Assembly (NCBI RefSeq): GCF_005871185.1
Contig: NZ_SWKN01000007.1
Span: 1-64,000 of the forward strand
Direction: 5' to 3'
DNA length: 64,000 nt
From: Limnobacter alexandrii
Lineage (GTDB): Bacteria; Pseudomonadota; Gammaproteobacteria; Burkholderiales; Burkholderiaceae_B
The position numbers and the translations under genes were made by a program. Positions 30,354 through 40,324 of the stretch are shown piece after piece. The first letter of the stretch is position 1. Every line of letters starts with the position of its first letter. Below the pieces are notes generated by a model that worked only from the letters and a program-made list of their open reading frames with translations, did not search any database and was not told the DNA's origin.

Positions 30354-32660
30354 TTAGAAGCCTGTACCAATCGTGAACTGAACACGTTGGGTTTCGTCCT
30401 GTGGCTCGCGGTTCAGCGGTACACCCAAGCTGAACTTCAATGGCCCAACTGGGGACAACCAGGAAATACCGACACCGGTTGAGTAGCGCAATTCTCCAAA
30501 CTTGACTTTCTCATTGGTCTGGAAAACATTGCCCGCGTCCAGGAATGTAAATGCCCGGAAGGTGCGGTCTTTCGACATACCCGGAATCGGGAAGAAAAAC
30601 TCTGCATTGGCAATAACGCGCTTGGAGCCGCCAATGGGTACATTGTCCGCATCACGAGGGCCCAAGGTGGACGAGCGATAACCACGAACCGTGCCAATAC
30701 CACCGGCGTATACATTGCGGAAAATCGGATAAGGCGAGTCACCCAGACCGAAACCACCAGTGATTTCGCCATTCAGCGCCAAGGTGTAAAGCTTGCCAAT
30801 CGGAAAGTAGAACTGTTCCTGATAGGTTGTGCGAATGAATTCCTGATCGCCCAATGGTGTTGCATATTCAGCGGTCAATCGGGTTACCCGGCCACGTGTT
30901 GGCGCAATGGCTGAATCTCGAGAATCAAACGAGTAGCCCGCATTCAACAATACCGCATAGCTTGAATTGCCGAAATCATTGACATAGCGACGGAAACGGT
31001 CAGGGCTGAATTGCCCAACTTCAAGATCTGTACCTTCGTAACCAGCACCGAATGAAATTCGCTCGAATTCACTGATTGGGTAGCCAAAACGCAGGCCTGC
31101 ACCAGTGGTTTCAATGATGTAGTCACCCAGATTCAACTCGCTGGGGTCGGTGCGGCGGTTGTACACCTCGAAACTGCGTGAAACACCATCAATGGTGAAG
31201 TACGGGTCTGTTTGTGAGAATGAAATTGTGCGGTTCACCTTGCTGGTGTTCAACTCCAGGCCCACCGTTTTACCAGTTCCAAACAGGTTTTGCTGCTGAA
31301 TGGCGGCTGATAGCACCAAGCTGTCAGTACTAGAAATACCGGCACCCAGCAAAAGATTGCCTGTCGGTTTTTCCTCAACCTGCATGTTCACGTCGATTTG
31401 ATCCGAGGTGCCTGGTACGGGTTGGGTTTCGATATCAACGTTGGAGAAATAACCCAAGCGGTCAACACGCTCTTTGGACAACTGAATTTTCCGGGAGTCG
31501 TACCAGGAAGACTCAAATTGACGGAATTCACGGCGAATAACTTCGTCTTTGGTGCGAGTGTTGCCACCCACGTTCATGCGACGAACATACACACGTTTGC
31601 CGGTGTCCACGGCCATGTTGATGTTCACCACGCGTTTTTCGCGGTCAAGATCGGGAATCACGTTGGCATTTGCAAATGCATAGCCGTAGTTACCCAAGCG
31701 GTCTTGAATGGCTTTGGAGCTATCAGTCAACAACTCGCCATTGAAGGTTTCGCCTTTTTTCATCTTGATCAGGGAACGCAATTCATCATCGCGACCCAGC
31801 AACTGACCAGTCAGTTCGATGTCACCGAAGGTGAATTTCTGACCTTCCTTGATGGTGATGGTAATGAAAATGTCTTGCTTGTTCGGCGCAATTTGAACCT
31901 GGGTATTTTCGATGTTGAAATCGGCATAGCCGCGGTTCAGGTAAAAAGAGCGCAGCTTTTCAATGTCGCCGCTTAACTTTTGCCTTGAATACTGATCATT
32001 CTTGCTGTACCACGACATAAAGCCGCCGGTGCTGAGTTCAAACTCCTCAAGCAACTCCTCTTCCTCAAAGTCCTTGGCACCCAGAATTTTAAGCTGCTTG
32101 ATGGATGCAGACTCGCCTTCATCCACGTTGAATGTAATTCCAACACGGTTACGGGCCAGCTGATCCACCCGGGTTTGAACCTGCGCACCGTATTTGCTGC
32201 GCGAAAGGTACTGGCGCTTCAATTCTTGCTCGGCCTTGTCAAGCAGCGACTTGTCAAAAATGAGGGATTCGCCGATACCGACACCCTTCAGCGCCTCTTT
32301 CAGCGTTTCTTTGTCAAATTCTTTCGTGCCGTTGATTTCTACGGAAGCGATTGCCGGGCGTTCAACCACGGTTACCACCAACACATCGCCTTTTGCAGAA
32401 ATTTTGACATCTTCAAAAAAGCCGGTTGCAAAAAGCGAACGAATGGCCTGCAAAGCTTTTTCGTCGGTAAATGTGTCACCCACGCGAATAGGCAGGTAAC
32501 TAAATACCGTGCCCGCCTCAGTGCGGCGCAAGCCCTCTACCTCGATGTCTTTCACCACAAACTGGGTTGCCTGGGCATGCACAACACCCACCGACAAAGC
32601 ACAGGTGGCCACGACTGGGTAAACCAAGCGCGCTGGAAACAGAGTACTTCTTATTGTCAT
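30354..32660 (-). CDS. bamA: outer membrane assembly factor BamA
   Basis: A 768-residue outer-membrane insertase. After a signal peptide (cleavage near VHAQATQFVVKDIEV) come five POTRA domains (about residues 28-425), each with a glycine before an aromatic strand, and a C-terminal 16-strand barrel. The barrel contains the VRGYRSSTLGPRD loop motif that reaches into the channel, and the protein ends in the strand VQFTIGTGF with terminal Phe, as in proteins recognised by the Bam complex. It lies between rseP and skp, the usual context. Confidence 0.97.
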   Translation of the reverse strand: MTIRSTLFPARLVYPVVATCALSVGVVHAQATQFVVKDIEVEGLRRTEAGTVFSYLPIRVGDTFTDEKALQAIRSLFATGFFEDVKISAKGDVLVVTVVERPAIASVEINGTKEFDKETLKEALKGVGIGESLIFDKSLLDKAEQELKRQYLSRSKYGAQVQTRVDQLARNRVGITFNVDEGESASIKQLKILGAKDFEEEELLEEFELSTGGFMSWYSKNDQYSRQKLSGDIEKLRSFYLNRGYADFNIENTQVQIAPNKQDIFITITIKEGQKFTFGDIELTGQLLGRDDELRSLIKMKKGETFNGELLTDSSKAIQDRLGNYGYAFANANVIPDLDREKRVVNINMAVDTGKRVYVRRMNVGGNTRTKDEVIRREFRQFESSWYDSRKIQLSKERVDRLGYFSNVDIETQPVPGTSDQIDVNMQVEEKPTGNLLLGAGISSTDSLVLSAAIQQQNLFGTGKTVGLELNTSKVNRTISFSQTDPYFTIDGVSRSFEVYNRRTDPSELNLGDYIIETTGAGLRFGYPISEFERISFGAGYEGTDLEVGQFSPDRFRRYVNDFGNSSYAVLLNAGYSFDSRDSAIAPTRGRVTRLTAEYATPLGDQEFIRTTYQEQFYFPIGKLYTLALNGEITGGFGLGDSPYPIFRNVYAGGIGTVRGYRSSTLGPRDADNVPIGGSKRVIANAEFFFPIPGMSKDRTFRAFTFLDAGNVFQTNEKVKFGELRYSTGVGISWLSPVGPLKFSLGVPLNREPQDETQRVQFTIGTGF

Positions 32661-32711
32661 TCAGATCGTTCCTACCAGCCCCGTCAGGCTGGAACCAATA
32701 TATGAAGGCCT

Positions 32712-34055
32712 TTAGAAAATTAGCCTTTGAATATCATTAAAAAAAGCAACACTGGTCAATATGCCAATCAGCAAAATACCCAGTTTTTGACCTCGAATTT
32801 GCCAAACTTCATCGACTGGCTTGCCTATGACGATTTCGGCCAAATAATACATCAAGTGCCCACCATCCAAGAGGGGGATCGGCAAAAGATTCAAAATGCC
32901 TAGGCTAACAGAAACCATGGCCAGAAAACCGAAAAAAGGAAGAATCCCGAGGCTCGATGATTGTCCTGCTGCTGAAGCAATGGAGACTGGCCCGCTGAGG
33001 TGCTCCCACGACAAGTCGCCTGTCACCATTTTACCCAAAGCGACCAGCGAAAATACGCTGACCTCCACCATTCGACCGGTGCCTTCAACGATCGATTCGA
33101 GTGGATTCAGTGGATTGTTCACGATCACCGACTCGCCGCCGATCGACAGGCCCAGACGACCAATGGTTTCGCCATTTTCAAGTTGGGTTTTCTCAGGCAC
33201 GGCCAGCACAGTGATGTCTTGATCGTTGCGGCGAATGCGCACGCTGGTTTCCTGTGCGGGGCGGTCTTTGATCAGGCTGGTAAATTGGGCCGATGTTTCA
33301 ACAGCAATACCATCGACGCTGAGCAACTGGTCATTGGCAAGAAACCCTGCCGCAGCAGCAGCACTGCCCTCGCCCACAGCCCTGACCAGCACACTTTTTT
33401 CGATGGGAGAAAAACCAAGTTCACGCGCCAATGAGGGGCCCAATTCAGCATCCACCTCGGCGGACGGAACTGGATCCAGAAACAGCTCGTAGCCCCCGCG
33501 ATTCACTTTGATCGACAGGTCATCCCGGAAAAGTCTAGCCTTGATCAAGGCCCAAGACACTTCATTCCAGTTCTTGGTCTGGTCGCCATTGACTTCCTTG
33601 ATTTCATCGCCTCCCATCAAACCCGCGTTGGCGGCAATTGAATTTGGGGTTGGCTCGGAAACCTGCGTGGCGAGACCCATGGGCTGCATGTAAGCCAAAA
33701 AGCCGTAAATTAACGCAGCCAGAATAAGATTCGCCAAAGGGCCAGCCAAAACAATGGCAATGCGCTGGCCAACGGGTTTGCGGTTGAATGCTTCTGAGAG
33801 ATCAATGTCGTGGCCCTTCAAGCTGTCCGGGTCTCGTTCGTCGAGCATGCGCACATACCCGCCCAAGGGAATCCAGGACACAGTCCATTCCACTTTGGTT
33901 TTTCGATTGATCCATCTGAATATGGGTTTGCCAAAACCGACCGAAAACCGGATTACGCGCACGCCATAAAAACGGGCCACTGAATAGTGGCCATATTCAT
34001 GAATGAAAACCAGTATGCCAAGGGCAATCAGGAACGAAACAATTGAATTCAGCAT
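32712..34055 (-). CDS. rseP: site-2 metalloprotease RseP
   Basis: A 447-residue intramembrane zinc protease that cleaves the anti-sigma factor RseA and leftover signal peptides. The zinc motif HEYGH is at residues 19-23 in the first membrane segment. The third zinc ligand is in NLLPIPLLDGGHLMYYLAE. Two PDZ domains occupy the periplasmic region (about 125-320). Four membrane segments are expected and visible. It is located between dxr and bamA, in agreement with a role in envelope stress. Confidence 0.96.
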   Translation of the reverse strand: MLNSIVSFLIALGILVFIHEYGHYSVARFYGVRVIRFSVGFGKPIFRWINRKTKVEWTVSWIPLGGYVRMLDERDPDSLKGHDIDLSEAFNRKPVGQRIAIVLAGPLANLILAALIYGFLAYMQPMGLATQVSEPTPNSIAANAGLMGGDEIKEVNGDQTKNWNEVSWALIKARLFRDDLSIKVNRGGYELFLDPVPSAEVDAELGPSLARELGFSPIEKSVLVRAVGEGSAAAAAGFLANDQLLSVDGIAVETSAQFTSLIKDRPAQETSVRIRRNDQDITVLAVPEKTQLENGETIGRLGLSIGGESVIVNNPLNPLESIVEGTGRMVEVSVFSLVALGKMVTGDLSWEHLSGPVSIASAAGQSSSLGILPFFGFLAMVSVSLGILNLLPIPLLDGGHLMYYLAEIVIGKPVDEVWQIRGQKLGILLIGILTSVAFFNDIQRLIF

Positions 34056-34068
34056 TTAAATCCTGCGT

Positions 34069-35268
34069 TTAAAACTTTCCAGTGCATTCGGTTGCAAAAG
34101 CACGCACTTCGCTGTCCAGTGCAAAAGCATCGTCCAGGTTGGCAATCGACGTTGAAGCAAAACGGGCCATACACATCTGCGTCAGCTTCACAATGTCCAT
34201 ATAAGCAATCTTTTCATTCAAAAACAAGTCCACGGCAATTTCATTGGCTGCATTGAACACTGGCGCCATGGTGTCGGGTTTTTCAAGCACTTCAAAAGCC
34301 AACTTCAACATGGGGAAACGACTCAAGTCGACTTCCTCAAAGTCCAGCTTGCCCAAGGCTGCCAAATTAAGGCGTGGCGAGCCCGACTCAATTCGGTCTG
34401 GAAGGCCCAATACATGCGCAATCGGAGTTCGCATGTCTGGGCAGCCCAGTTGTGCCAACATGCTGCCGTCTTTGTATTCGACCAGCGAGTGAACAATCGA
34501 TTGCGGGTGAACCAGCACGGACAGTTGACTGGCAGGCAAACCGAAAAGCCACAACGCCTCGATCAACTCCAGGCCCTTGTTCGCCATGGTGGCACTGTCT
34601 ACCGAGATTTTTCGTCCCATCACCCAGTTCGGATGTGCAATGGCTTGGGCAGGACTGACTTGAGAAAGTTCCGCAAGGTTTTTGTTTCTGAAAGGGCCTC
34701 CAGATGCAGTCAGAACCAGTCTTTCAATGCCAAACTCGCCCGCCCTGCTCAAATCGTAATTGGCAGGCAAGCACTGGTAAATCGCATTGTGCTCAGAATC
34801 GACAGGCAAAATTGTGGCGCCCGAGCGCAAGCAGGCCTGAATCATGAACTGCCCGGCAAGCACGAGCGACTCTTTGTTGGCCAACAGCACCCTTTTCCCG
34901 GCCTGCAAGGCACTAAGCGTTGGTTTAAGGCCGGCAGAACCCACAATGGCAGCAACCACAATGTCGACTTGGTCGCTTTGGCAAAGCAGCTCAAGATCAC
35001 TTTGACCGCCAATTTCGGGAATGTAGCCCAGTTGCTCGCAAAGCCTGGCGCTGTAACCCAAGGTGTGCCACTGATCCAGTGCATCGGGGTCACAAATGAT
35101 CAATGCTTGGGGGCGGTGCGTACAGGCTTGCGCAAACAACAGTTCAATGTTTTTGCCAGCAGCAAGACCATAAACCTGAAAACGTTCAGGGTGCCTTGCG
35201 ACCACGTCAAGGGTGTTGACACCAATGGTGCCCGTGGCACCCAGAATTAGTAGTTTTTGCAAATCCAT
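34069..35268 (-). CDS. dxr: 1-deoxy-D-xylulose 5-phosphate reductoisomerase
   Basis: A 399-residue NADPH-dependent enzyme that forms methylerythritol phosphate, the committed step of the MEP isoprenoid pathway. The NADPH motif is LGATGTIGVNTLDVVARHPE. The metal and substrate region includes LLANKESLVLAGQ, PVDSEHNAIYQCL and TASGGPFRN. The ATG at 35268 lies nine bases after cdsA; an in-frame TTG at 35280 is less likely. Together with uppS it supplies undecaprenyl phosphate. Confidence 0.97.
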   Translation of the reverse strand: MDLQKLLILGATGTIGVNTLDVVARHPERFQVYGLAAGKNIELLFAQACTHRPQALIICDPDALDQWHTLGYSARLCEQLGYIPEIGGQSDLELLCQSDQVDIVVAAIVGSAGLKPTLSALQAGKRVLLANKESLVLAGQFMIQACLRSGATILPVDSEHNAIYQCLPANYDLSRAGEFGIERLVLTASGGPFRNKNLAELSQVSPAQAIAHPNWVMGRKISVDSATMANKGLELIEALWLFGLPASQLSVLVHPQSIVHSLVEYKDGSMLAQLGCPDMRTPIAHVLGLPDRIESGSPRLNLAALGKLDFEEVDLSRFPMLKLAFEVLEKPDTMAPVFNAANEIAVDLFLNEKIAYMDIVKLTQMCMARFASTSIANLDDAFALDSEVRAFATECTGKF

Positions 35269-35276
35269 TGTCCAAC

Positions 35277-36119
35277 TCAAGCCACAATTGCACTGACCAG
35301 CAAAATTGCCAGGGGCAGCACGGGCAGCTGCGCATCTATTCGGTCCAGTACGCCGCCGTGGCCTGGCAACAGCTGACTGCTGTCCTTCAGGCCTGCCCTG
35401 CGTTTCAGCATGGACTCAAACAAGTCACCTACCACGCTGTAGGCGCTCAACACCACCAGCCAGAATGTGAATACCATGGGATGCCACCGGTCAAAGGCCA
35501 TGGCCTGCCAGGTCTGCTCCAGCTCGGGATAAGTGCCGGCCAGAAAAACGACAATCCAGCTGAGTGCCACCACGCTGAATGCACCCCCAATTGCACCTTC
35601 CCAACTTTTTCCCGGTGAAATTCGGGGAGCAAGTTTGCGTTTGCCAAATGTTTTTCCGAAGAAATAGGCAAAAATATCGGCTGCAAAGCAAATAGCAATG
35701 GCACTTAGCAGAAATACAATGCCGTGGGTTTTGGTGATCACCAAGGCCAAACCCGCCGCACCGATCAGCACATAGCCTACAAAGCCGTACAGGTTTTTGT
35801 TGGCCAATATGCCAACAGACACGTTGCGCAGGCACCAGGGTGCAAAAGCAACCCAGAATATGCTGGCCAGGGCAAGCAAGGGAAACGCTTGTGTTTGAAG
35901 ATTGATCAGGCGCTCAATCACGACACAGAGTACACCGCCAGCAATGGCGTAAACCACAGCCTTCCCGGGTTCGAAAAGGCCCAGCCTGGCCCACTCCCAA
36001 AATGCGCCAACAAGCACTGTCAATACGAAAAGATTCCAGCCGATTTCGCCGCCATACAACAGAACCACCAGCAACACGATCAGCAGGACTACAGCCGTGA
36101 TCACACGCGTTCTAAGCAT
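35277..36119 (-). CDS. cdsA: phosphatidate cytidylyltransferase
   Basis: A 280-residue polytopic inner-membrane enzyme making CDP-diacylglycerol from CTP and phosphatidate. About eight hydrophobic segments are visible. The family signature is SYSVVGDLFESMLKRRAGLKD followed by LLPGHGGVLDRID. The middle stretch FGKRKLAPRISPGKSWEGAIGG is also typical. The ATG at 36119 gives MLRTRVITAVVLL as the first segment. It is between uppS and dxr as in many proteobacteria. Confidence 0.96.
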   Translation of the reverse strand: MLRTRVITAVVLLIVLLVVLLYGGEIGWNLFVLTVLVGAFWEWARLGLFEPGKAVVYAIAGGVLCVVIERLINLQTQAFPLLALASIFWVAFAPWCLRNVSVGILANKNLYGFVGYVLIGAAGLALVITKTHGIVFLLSAIAICFAADIFAYFFGKTFGKRKLAPRISPGKSWEGAIGGAFSVVALSWIVVFLAGTYPELEQTWQAMAFDRWHPMVFTFWLVVLSAYSVVGDLFESMLKRRAGLKDSSQLLPGHGGVLDRIDAQLPVLPLAILLVSAIVA

Positions 36120-36143
36120 GATTTGTCTCAATTAGGAACTTGG

Positions 36144-36932
36144 TCACTGGGCGGATTGCCGAACATTGGCCACAGGCGGCTGAATTTGTTCGGAGGTTCG
36201 ACCAAAGCGTCGTTCTCTGTTGTTATAGGAATCAATGGCCTCCAGCAACATCGGTTTGCCGAAATCTGGCCAAAATTTGTCCGTGAAATAAAACTCAGTG
36301 TACGCCAACTGCCACAACAGGAAATTGGATACCCTTTGTTCCCCGCCAGTGCGGATAAACAGATCAGGTTCTGGACTGCCCTGTAGGCACAGGTGCCTTG
36401 AAAGATCGGTTTCCGAAATTTGGTCCGGATTGTTTGCCAATTCCGGATTGCTTTTCAGCATGTTCTTGGTGGCCTGGAGAATATCCCACCGACCACCGTA
36501 ATTGGCCGCTATGTTTAGAAACAAGCGGTTGTTGTCTTTGGTGAGTTCTTGAGCCGAGGCAATCGCTGCCTGCAGTTCAGGCTCAAACGCCGTGGTGTCG
36601 CCAATAATTCGAAGGCAAATGTTTTCCCGGTGCATGGCCTCGACGTCTTTGCGCAAGACGCGTATGAACAAACGCATCAGCAAGGTGACTTCCTCGGGGG
36701 GCCTGCGCCAGTTCTCGGAGGAAAAGGCAAACAGGGTGAGGTGTTCCACGCCAAGCTCGCAACAGGCTTGAACGGTGCGCTTGACCGCATCTACACCACG
36801 CTTGTGCCCCGCGAACCGGGGCATGAGGCGACTTTTTGCCCAACGGCCGTTTCCATCCATCACGATTGCGACGTGCTTTGGAATGTTGGATGTGCTGGGC
36901 ACATCCAGAGTTGAGCTGGTGTAGACGGTCAT
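36144..36932 (-). CDS. uppS: undecaprenyl diphosphate synthase
   Basis: A 262-residue cis-prenyltransferase making the C55 lipid carrier for peptidoglycan and O-antigen. The catalytic motif [15 protein letters not shown] has Asp26. Other blocks are [40 protein letters not shown] and the late [11 protein letters not shown]-like [20 protein letters not shown]. It lies seven bases after frr. The N-terminal 15 residues and the C-terminal tail are less conserved. Confidence 0.96.
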   Translation of the reverse strand: MTVYTSSTLDVPSTSNIPKHVAIVMDGNGRWAKSRLMPRFAGHKRGVDAVKRTVQACCELGVEHLTLFAFSSENWRRPPEEVTLLMRLFIRVLRKDVEAMHRENICLRIIGDTTAFEPELQAAIASAQELTKDNNRLFLNIAANYGGRWDILQATKNMLKSNPELANNPDQISETDLSRHLCLQGSPEPDLFIRTGGEQRVSNFLLWQLAYTEFYFTDKFWPDFGKPMLLEAIDSYNNRERRFGRTSEQIQPPVANVRQSAQ

Positions 36933-36939
36933 GAATGAC

Positions 36940-37500
36940 TTAAACCGTCATGATTTCGGCTTCTTTGGACTGTAATACCTGATCGACTTCAGCCACAAAT
37001 TTGTCGGTCAATTTTTGAACGTCGGCCTGTGCGCGGCGCTCGTCATCCTCAGAAATTTCTTTGTCATTGACCAAGCGTTTCAACGCCTCGTTGGCGTCAC
37101 GACGCAGATTACGAATGGCCACCTTGGTTTGCTCGCCCTCGCCTTTGATGAACTTGGTCAACTCTTTACGACGCTCTTCAGTGAGCGCGGGCATTGGCAC
37201 GCGAATGGTTTCGCCCATGGACGCCGGGTTCAGGCCGAGGTCAGATTCACGAATGGCTTTTTCCACGGCGTTGGCCATGTTCTTTTCCCACGGCTGAACC
37301 ACGATGGTGCGCGCATCAGCAAGGCTCAGGTTGGCAACTTGCGATATTGGAACCATGGAACCGTAATAATCAACCTGTACGTGGTCCAAAATGCCAGTGT
37401 GGGCACGGCCAGTGCGTACCTTTTGCAGGTCGGTTTTCAGGGATTCGATGGATTTCACCATCTTTTCTTCAGTGGTTTTTCGAATGTTTGCAACGCTCAT
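36940..37500 (-). CDS. frr: ribosome recycling factor
   Basis: A 186-residue protein that splits post-termination ribosomes with EF-G. The long three-helix bundle is evident. Conserved stretches include [36 protein letters not shown] and [16 protein letters not shown], with [11 protein letters not shown] near the hinge to the second helix. Length matches E. coli (185). A 12-base tandem repeat lies in the short gap after pyrH. Confidence 0.97.
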   Translation of the reverse strand: MSVANIRKTTEEKMVKSIESLKTDLQKVRTGRAHTGILDHVQVDYYGSMVPISQVANLSLADARTIVVQPWEKNMANAVEKAIRESDLGLNPASMGETIRVPMPALTEERRKELTKFIKGEGEQTKVAIRNLRRDANEALKRLVNDKEISEDDERRAQADVQKLTDKFVAEVDQVLQSKEAEIMTV

Positions 37501-37523
37501 GATTAAACTCTCACTGCCTTGTT

Positions 37524-37547
37524 GGATTAATTAGTGGATCAATTAGT
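37524..37547. repeat. 12-base tandem repeat between pyrH and frr
   Basis: GGATTAATTAGT (37524-37535) is followed directly by GGATCAATTAGT (37536-37547), identical at 11 of 12 positions. It falls in the frr leader between pyrH and frr. It may be simple slippage or a small structural element. Confidence 0.6.
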
Positions 37548-37566
37548 CGATTGAATGGCCAGTTAG

Positions 37567-38277
37567 TTACATGTGCACCAAAGTGCCCTCGTTTTCACCC
37601 CCAACGGCGCGGTGTAATGCGCCCGGCTTGTTGATGGAAAATACCCGAATAGGAAGCTTTTGGTCGCGACACAAGGCAAACGCAGTGGCATCCATGACTT
37701 CAAGATTCTTGGAAATCGCTTCGTTGAATGAAATTCTCTCGTAGCGGGTTGCGGTGGGGTCTTTGTTGGGGTCAGCGGTGTAGATGCCGTCCACTTTCGT
37801 GGCTTTCAGCACCACCTCGGCGCCAATTTCCGAACCACGCAAGGCAGCCGCAGTGTCGGTTGTGAAAAATGGGTTGCCTGTGCCGGCCGCAAAGATGACC
37901 ACTTTGCCTTCTTCAAGGTATCGGATCGCTTTGGGTCGAATGTAGGGTTCAACAACCTGCTCAATGTTCAGCGCCGATTGAACCCTGGCCTCAACCCCGG
38001 CACGCCGGAAAGCGTCTTGCAATGCCAATGCGTTCATCACAGTGGCCATCATGCCCATGTAGTCGGCAGTGGCTCTGTCCATGCCGGCTGCACCGGGGGC
38101 AATTCCCCGAAAAATATTGCCACCACCAATAACAACTGCCAACTCCACACCCGATGCGGAGACTTCTGCAACTTCAGCAACCATTCTTTCAATGGTTTGA
38201 CGGTTGATGCCGTAGGAGTCTTCGCCCATCAGGGCTTCGCCTGACAATTTGAGTAACACACGTTTGTATGCTGCCAT
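37567..38277 (-). CDS. pyrH: uridylate kinase
   Basis: A 236-residue UMP kinase of the amino-acid kinase fold. Motifs: [14 protein letters not shown] at the N-terminus, [30 protein letters not shown] and [14 protein letters not shown]. Bacterial PyrH is hexameric, activated by GTP and inhibited by UTP. It is between tsf and frr, as in E. coli. A terminator after tsf separates it partly from the ribosomal protein genes. Confidence 0.97.
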   Translation of the reverse strand: MAAYKRVLLKLSGEALMGEDSYGINRQTIERMVAEVAEVSASGVELAVVIGGGNIFRGIAPGAAGMDRATADYMGMMATVMNALALQDAFRRAGVEARVQSALNIEQVVEPYIRPKAIRYLEEGKVVIFAAGTGNPFFTTDTAAALRGSEIGAEVVLKATKVDGIYTADPNKDPTATRYERISFNEAISKNLEVMDATAFALCRDQKLPIRVFSINKPGALHRAVGGENEGTLVHM

Positions 38278-38346
38278 TCAAGCCTCTTGTTGGATCATTG
38301 TCAGGATTCTATAACGTAAAGCACAGAACTTCGTAGACGTGCAAAT

Positions 38347-38377
38347 AAAAAGGGGCTTCCCGTGTCGAGAAACCCCT
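38347..38377 (-). terminator. terminator after tsf
   Basis: On the minus strand a 9-pair stem (38369-38377 with 38351-38359, AGGGGTTTC/GAAGCCCCT with one U-G pair) is followed by a T-rich run TTTTTATTT. It lies 16 bases past the tsf stop. Confidence 0.75.
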
Positions 38378-38392
38378 CTTCAAACCAAGGAA

Positions 38393-39283
38393 TTAACGGC
38401 CTGCGGCAGCGGCTGCAGCTTGTGCGGCAACTTCAGCAGCGAAATCGTTTACCTTCTTTTCAATGCCTTCGCCGACGATGAACAGGTCGAAGCCGTTGAC
38501 TTCGCTGCCTTTGCTCTTGAGCATGGCTTCAACAGTCAATTTGTCGTCTTTCACGAAAGGCTGGGACAACAGGGCAACTTCTTTCAAGAACTTCTTGATA
38601 GAGCCTTCAACCATTTTTTCTGCGATGTCGGCTGGCTTGCCAGACTCTTCAGCCTTGGCCTTGGCCACAGAACGCTCGCGGTCGATGTCTTCCTGTGGAA
38701 CGCCACTTTCGTGCAAGGCCTTGGGTTTTGTTGCGGCGATGTGCAAGGCAACGTCTTTGCCCACGTTTTCATCAGACCCGGTGTAATCAACCAGCACACC
38801 GATTTTGCCACCGTGAATGTAGGAGCTCAGGCTGCCTTTGGCTTCAACGCGCTTGAAACGGCGTACGGACATGTTTTCACCAATCTTGCCGATCAAGGCG
38901 GCGCGAACAGTTTCAACGGTGCCTTCGCCCAAGGGCAATGCAGCCAGCGCTTCAACATTGGCTGGGTTGTGGTCGGCGATCAGCTTGGCTACATTGGCTA
39001 CAAATGCCAGGAAGTCGTCGTTCTTGGCCACGAAGTCAGTTTCACAGTTAACTTCAACGATTGTTCCCAACTTATTGGAATCATTAATATAAATCCCAAC
39101 CAGGCCTTCAGCGGTCACCCGTGTGGCCGCCTTGCTGGCCTTGCTGCCCAACTTGACGCGCAAAATTTCTTCAGCCTTGTCCATGTCGCCAGCGGCTTCG
39201 GTCAGGGCTTTTTTGCATTCCATCATTGGTGCGTCAGTTTTCTCGCGCAGTACTTTAACCATTGCTGCTGTAATTTCAGCCAT
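38393..39283 (-). CDS. tsf: elongation factor Ts
   Basis: A 296-residue nucleotide exchange factor for EF-Tu. The N-terminal UBA-like domain is canonical ([20 protein letters not shown]), followed by [20 protein letters not shown] and the core ending [16 protein letters not shown]. The ATG at 39283 gives the usual start MAEITA. It follows rpsB, separated by a strong terminator-like hairpin. Confidence 0.98.
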   Translation of the reverse strand: MAEITAAMVKVLREKTDAPMMECKKALTEAAGDMDKAEEILRVKLGSKASKAATRVTAEGLVGIYINDSNKLGTIVEVNCETDFVAKNDDFLAFVANVAKLIADHNPANVEALAALPLGEGTVETVRAALIGKIGENMSVRRFKRVEAKGSLSSYIHGGKIGVLVDYTGSDENVGKDVALHIAATKPKALHESGVPQEDIDRERSVAKAKAEESGKPADIAEKMVEGSIKKFLKEVALLSQPFVKDDKLTVEAMLKSKGSEVNGFDLFIVGEGIEKKVNDFAAEVAAQAAAAAAGR

Positions 39284-39317
39284 TGATTTTCTCCTAAAGT
39301 CGGATTCTGAATTAGAT

Positions 39318-39343
39318 AAAAAAAAGGGGCGACTGATCGCCCC
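39318..39343 (-). terminator. terminator/attenuator between rpsB and tsf
   Basis: A perfect 7-base stem (GGGGCGA 39326-39332, TCGCCCC 39337-39343; loop CTGA on the plus strand) followed on the minus strand by eight T (39318-39325). It lies within the 80 bases between rpsB and tsf and probably lowers tsf expression relative to rpsB. Confidence 0.85.
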
Positions 39344-39363
39344 ATTGGAAGGCAAAGGCCTGA

Positions 39364-40119
39364 TTAGCCTTCAGCTCCCTCTTCAGACACTTCAACGAAG
39401 TCGTCGCCGCCTTTGATGGCTTCAACCACATCGTTTACAGCCTGGTCGCGGCCTGCCAGTACGGCATCGGCTACGGAGCGGGCATACAAACGAATGGCGC
39501 GGGCGGAGTCATCGTTACCGGGAACAATGTAGCTAACGCCTGCTGGCGAGTGGTTGGTATCCACAATGCCAACCACTGGAATGCCCAGCTTTTCAGCTTC
39601 AGTAATTGCAATTTTGTGGTAACCCACGTCGCACACGAAAATTGCATCAGGCAAGGTGGGCATGTCTTTGATGCCACCAATTGACTGGTTCAGCTTTTCG
39701 AGTTCACGGGCAAACATCAAGGCCTCTTTCTTGGACATGCGCTCAGTGCCGCCATCAGCGATAATGGCTTCCATGTCTTTCAGACGCTTGATGGATGTTT
39801 TTACGGTTTTGAAGTTGGTCAACATGCCGCCCAACCAACGCTGGTCAACGTAGGGCATGCCACAACGCTGCGCTTCTTCGGCGATGATTTCCTTAGCCTG
39901 GCGCTTGGTGCATACAAACAGGATGTTGCCGCGATTGGCTGACAGACGCTTCACGAATTTCAGCGCGTCGTCGAGCATTACAACGGTTTTTTCCAGGTTG
40001 ATAATGTGAATTTTGTTACGATGGCCGTAGATGAAAGGGGCCATTTTTGGGTTCCAGAAGCGTGTTTGGTGGCCAAAGTGGCAACCAGCTTCCAGCATTT
40101 CGCGCATTGATGCTGCCAT
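39364..40119 (-). CDS. rpsB: 30S ribosomal protein S2
   Basis: A 251-residue ribosomal protein. It begins [20 protein letters not shown] after MAAS and contains [29 protein letters not shown] and the second signature [12 protein letters not shown]. The long 5' leader (205 bases to the divergent map) leaves room for autoregulation by S2, as known in other bacteria. It is the first gene of the rpsB-tsf-pyrH-frr series. Confidence 0.98.
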   Translation of the reverse strand: MAASMREMLEAGCHFGHQTRFWNPKMAPFIYGHRNKIHIINLEKTVVMLDDALKFVKRLSANRGNILFVCTKRQAKEIIAEEAQRCGMPYVDQRWLGGMLTNFKTVKTSIKRLKDMEAIIADGGTERMSKKEALMFARELEKLNQSIGGIKDMPTLPDAIFVCDVGYHKIAITEAEKLGIPVVGIVDTNHSPAGVSYIVPGNDDSARAIRLYARSVADAVLAGRDQAVNDVVEAIKGGDDFVEVSEEGAEG

Positions 40120-40324
40120 GAATTTCTCCAGTATAGACAGGGTTAAATGGGTTTGTACTGGGCCAGTGTTGGGTTAACAACCCCAAATAACTAGCACCCT
40201 GTCGCACAAACCATTAAATTTACTCTTATGCGTTAACTAACTAAGTAGTTAGCCTTAGCGCCAGAGCAGCCGAAGATTATACTCGGTTAAAATACGTTAG
40301 CTCAAGCAGGAATCAAACAAAACC
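40120..40324. promoter_or_regulatory. divergent control region of rpsB and map
   Basis: A 205-base AT-rich gap between divergent genes. For map, TATACT at 40278-40283 is a plausible -10 with a weak -35 17 bases before. On the minus strand the rpsB leader has an inverted repeat around 40170-40186 (GGGTT/AACCC with GTTAAC core region), a possible leader structure. I cannot place the rpsB promoter with confidence. A second inverted repeat around 40233-40251 (TTAACTAACTAAGTAGTTA) is visible. Confidence 0.4.

Noticed and set aside
38339-39286. A long plus-strand frame opposite tsf (about 315 codons)
   Set aside because: tsf is certain; the antisense frame is rich in Phe, His and Gln as expected for the complement of a coding gene.
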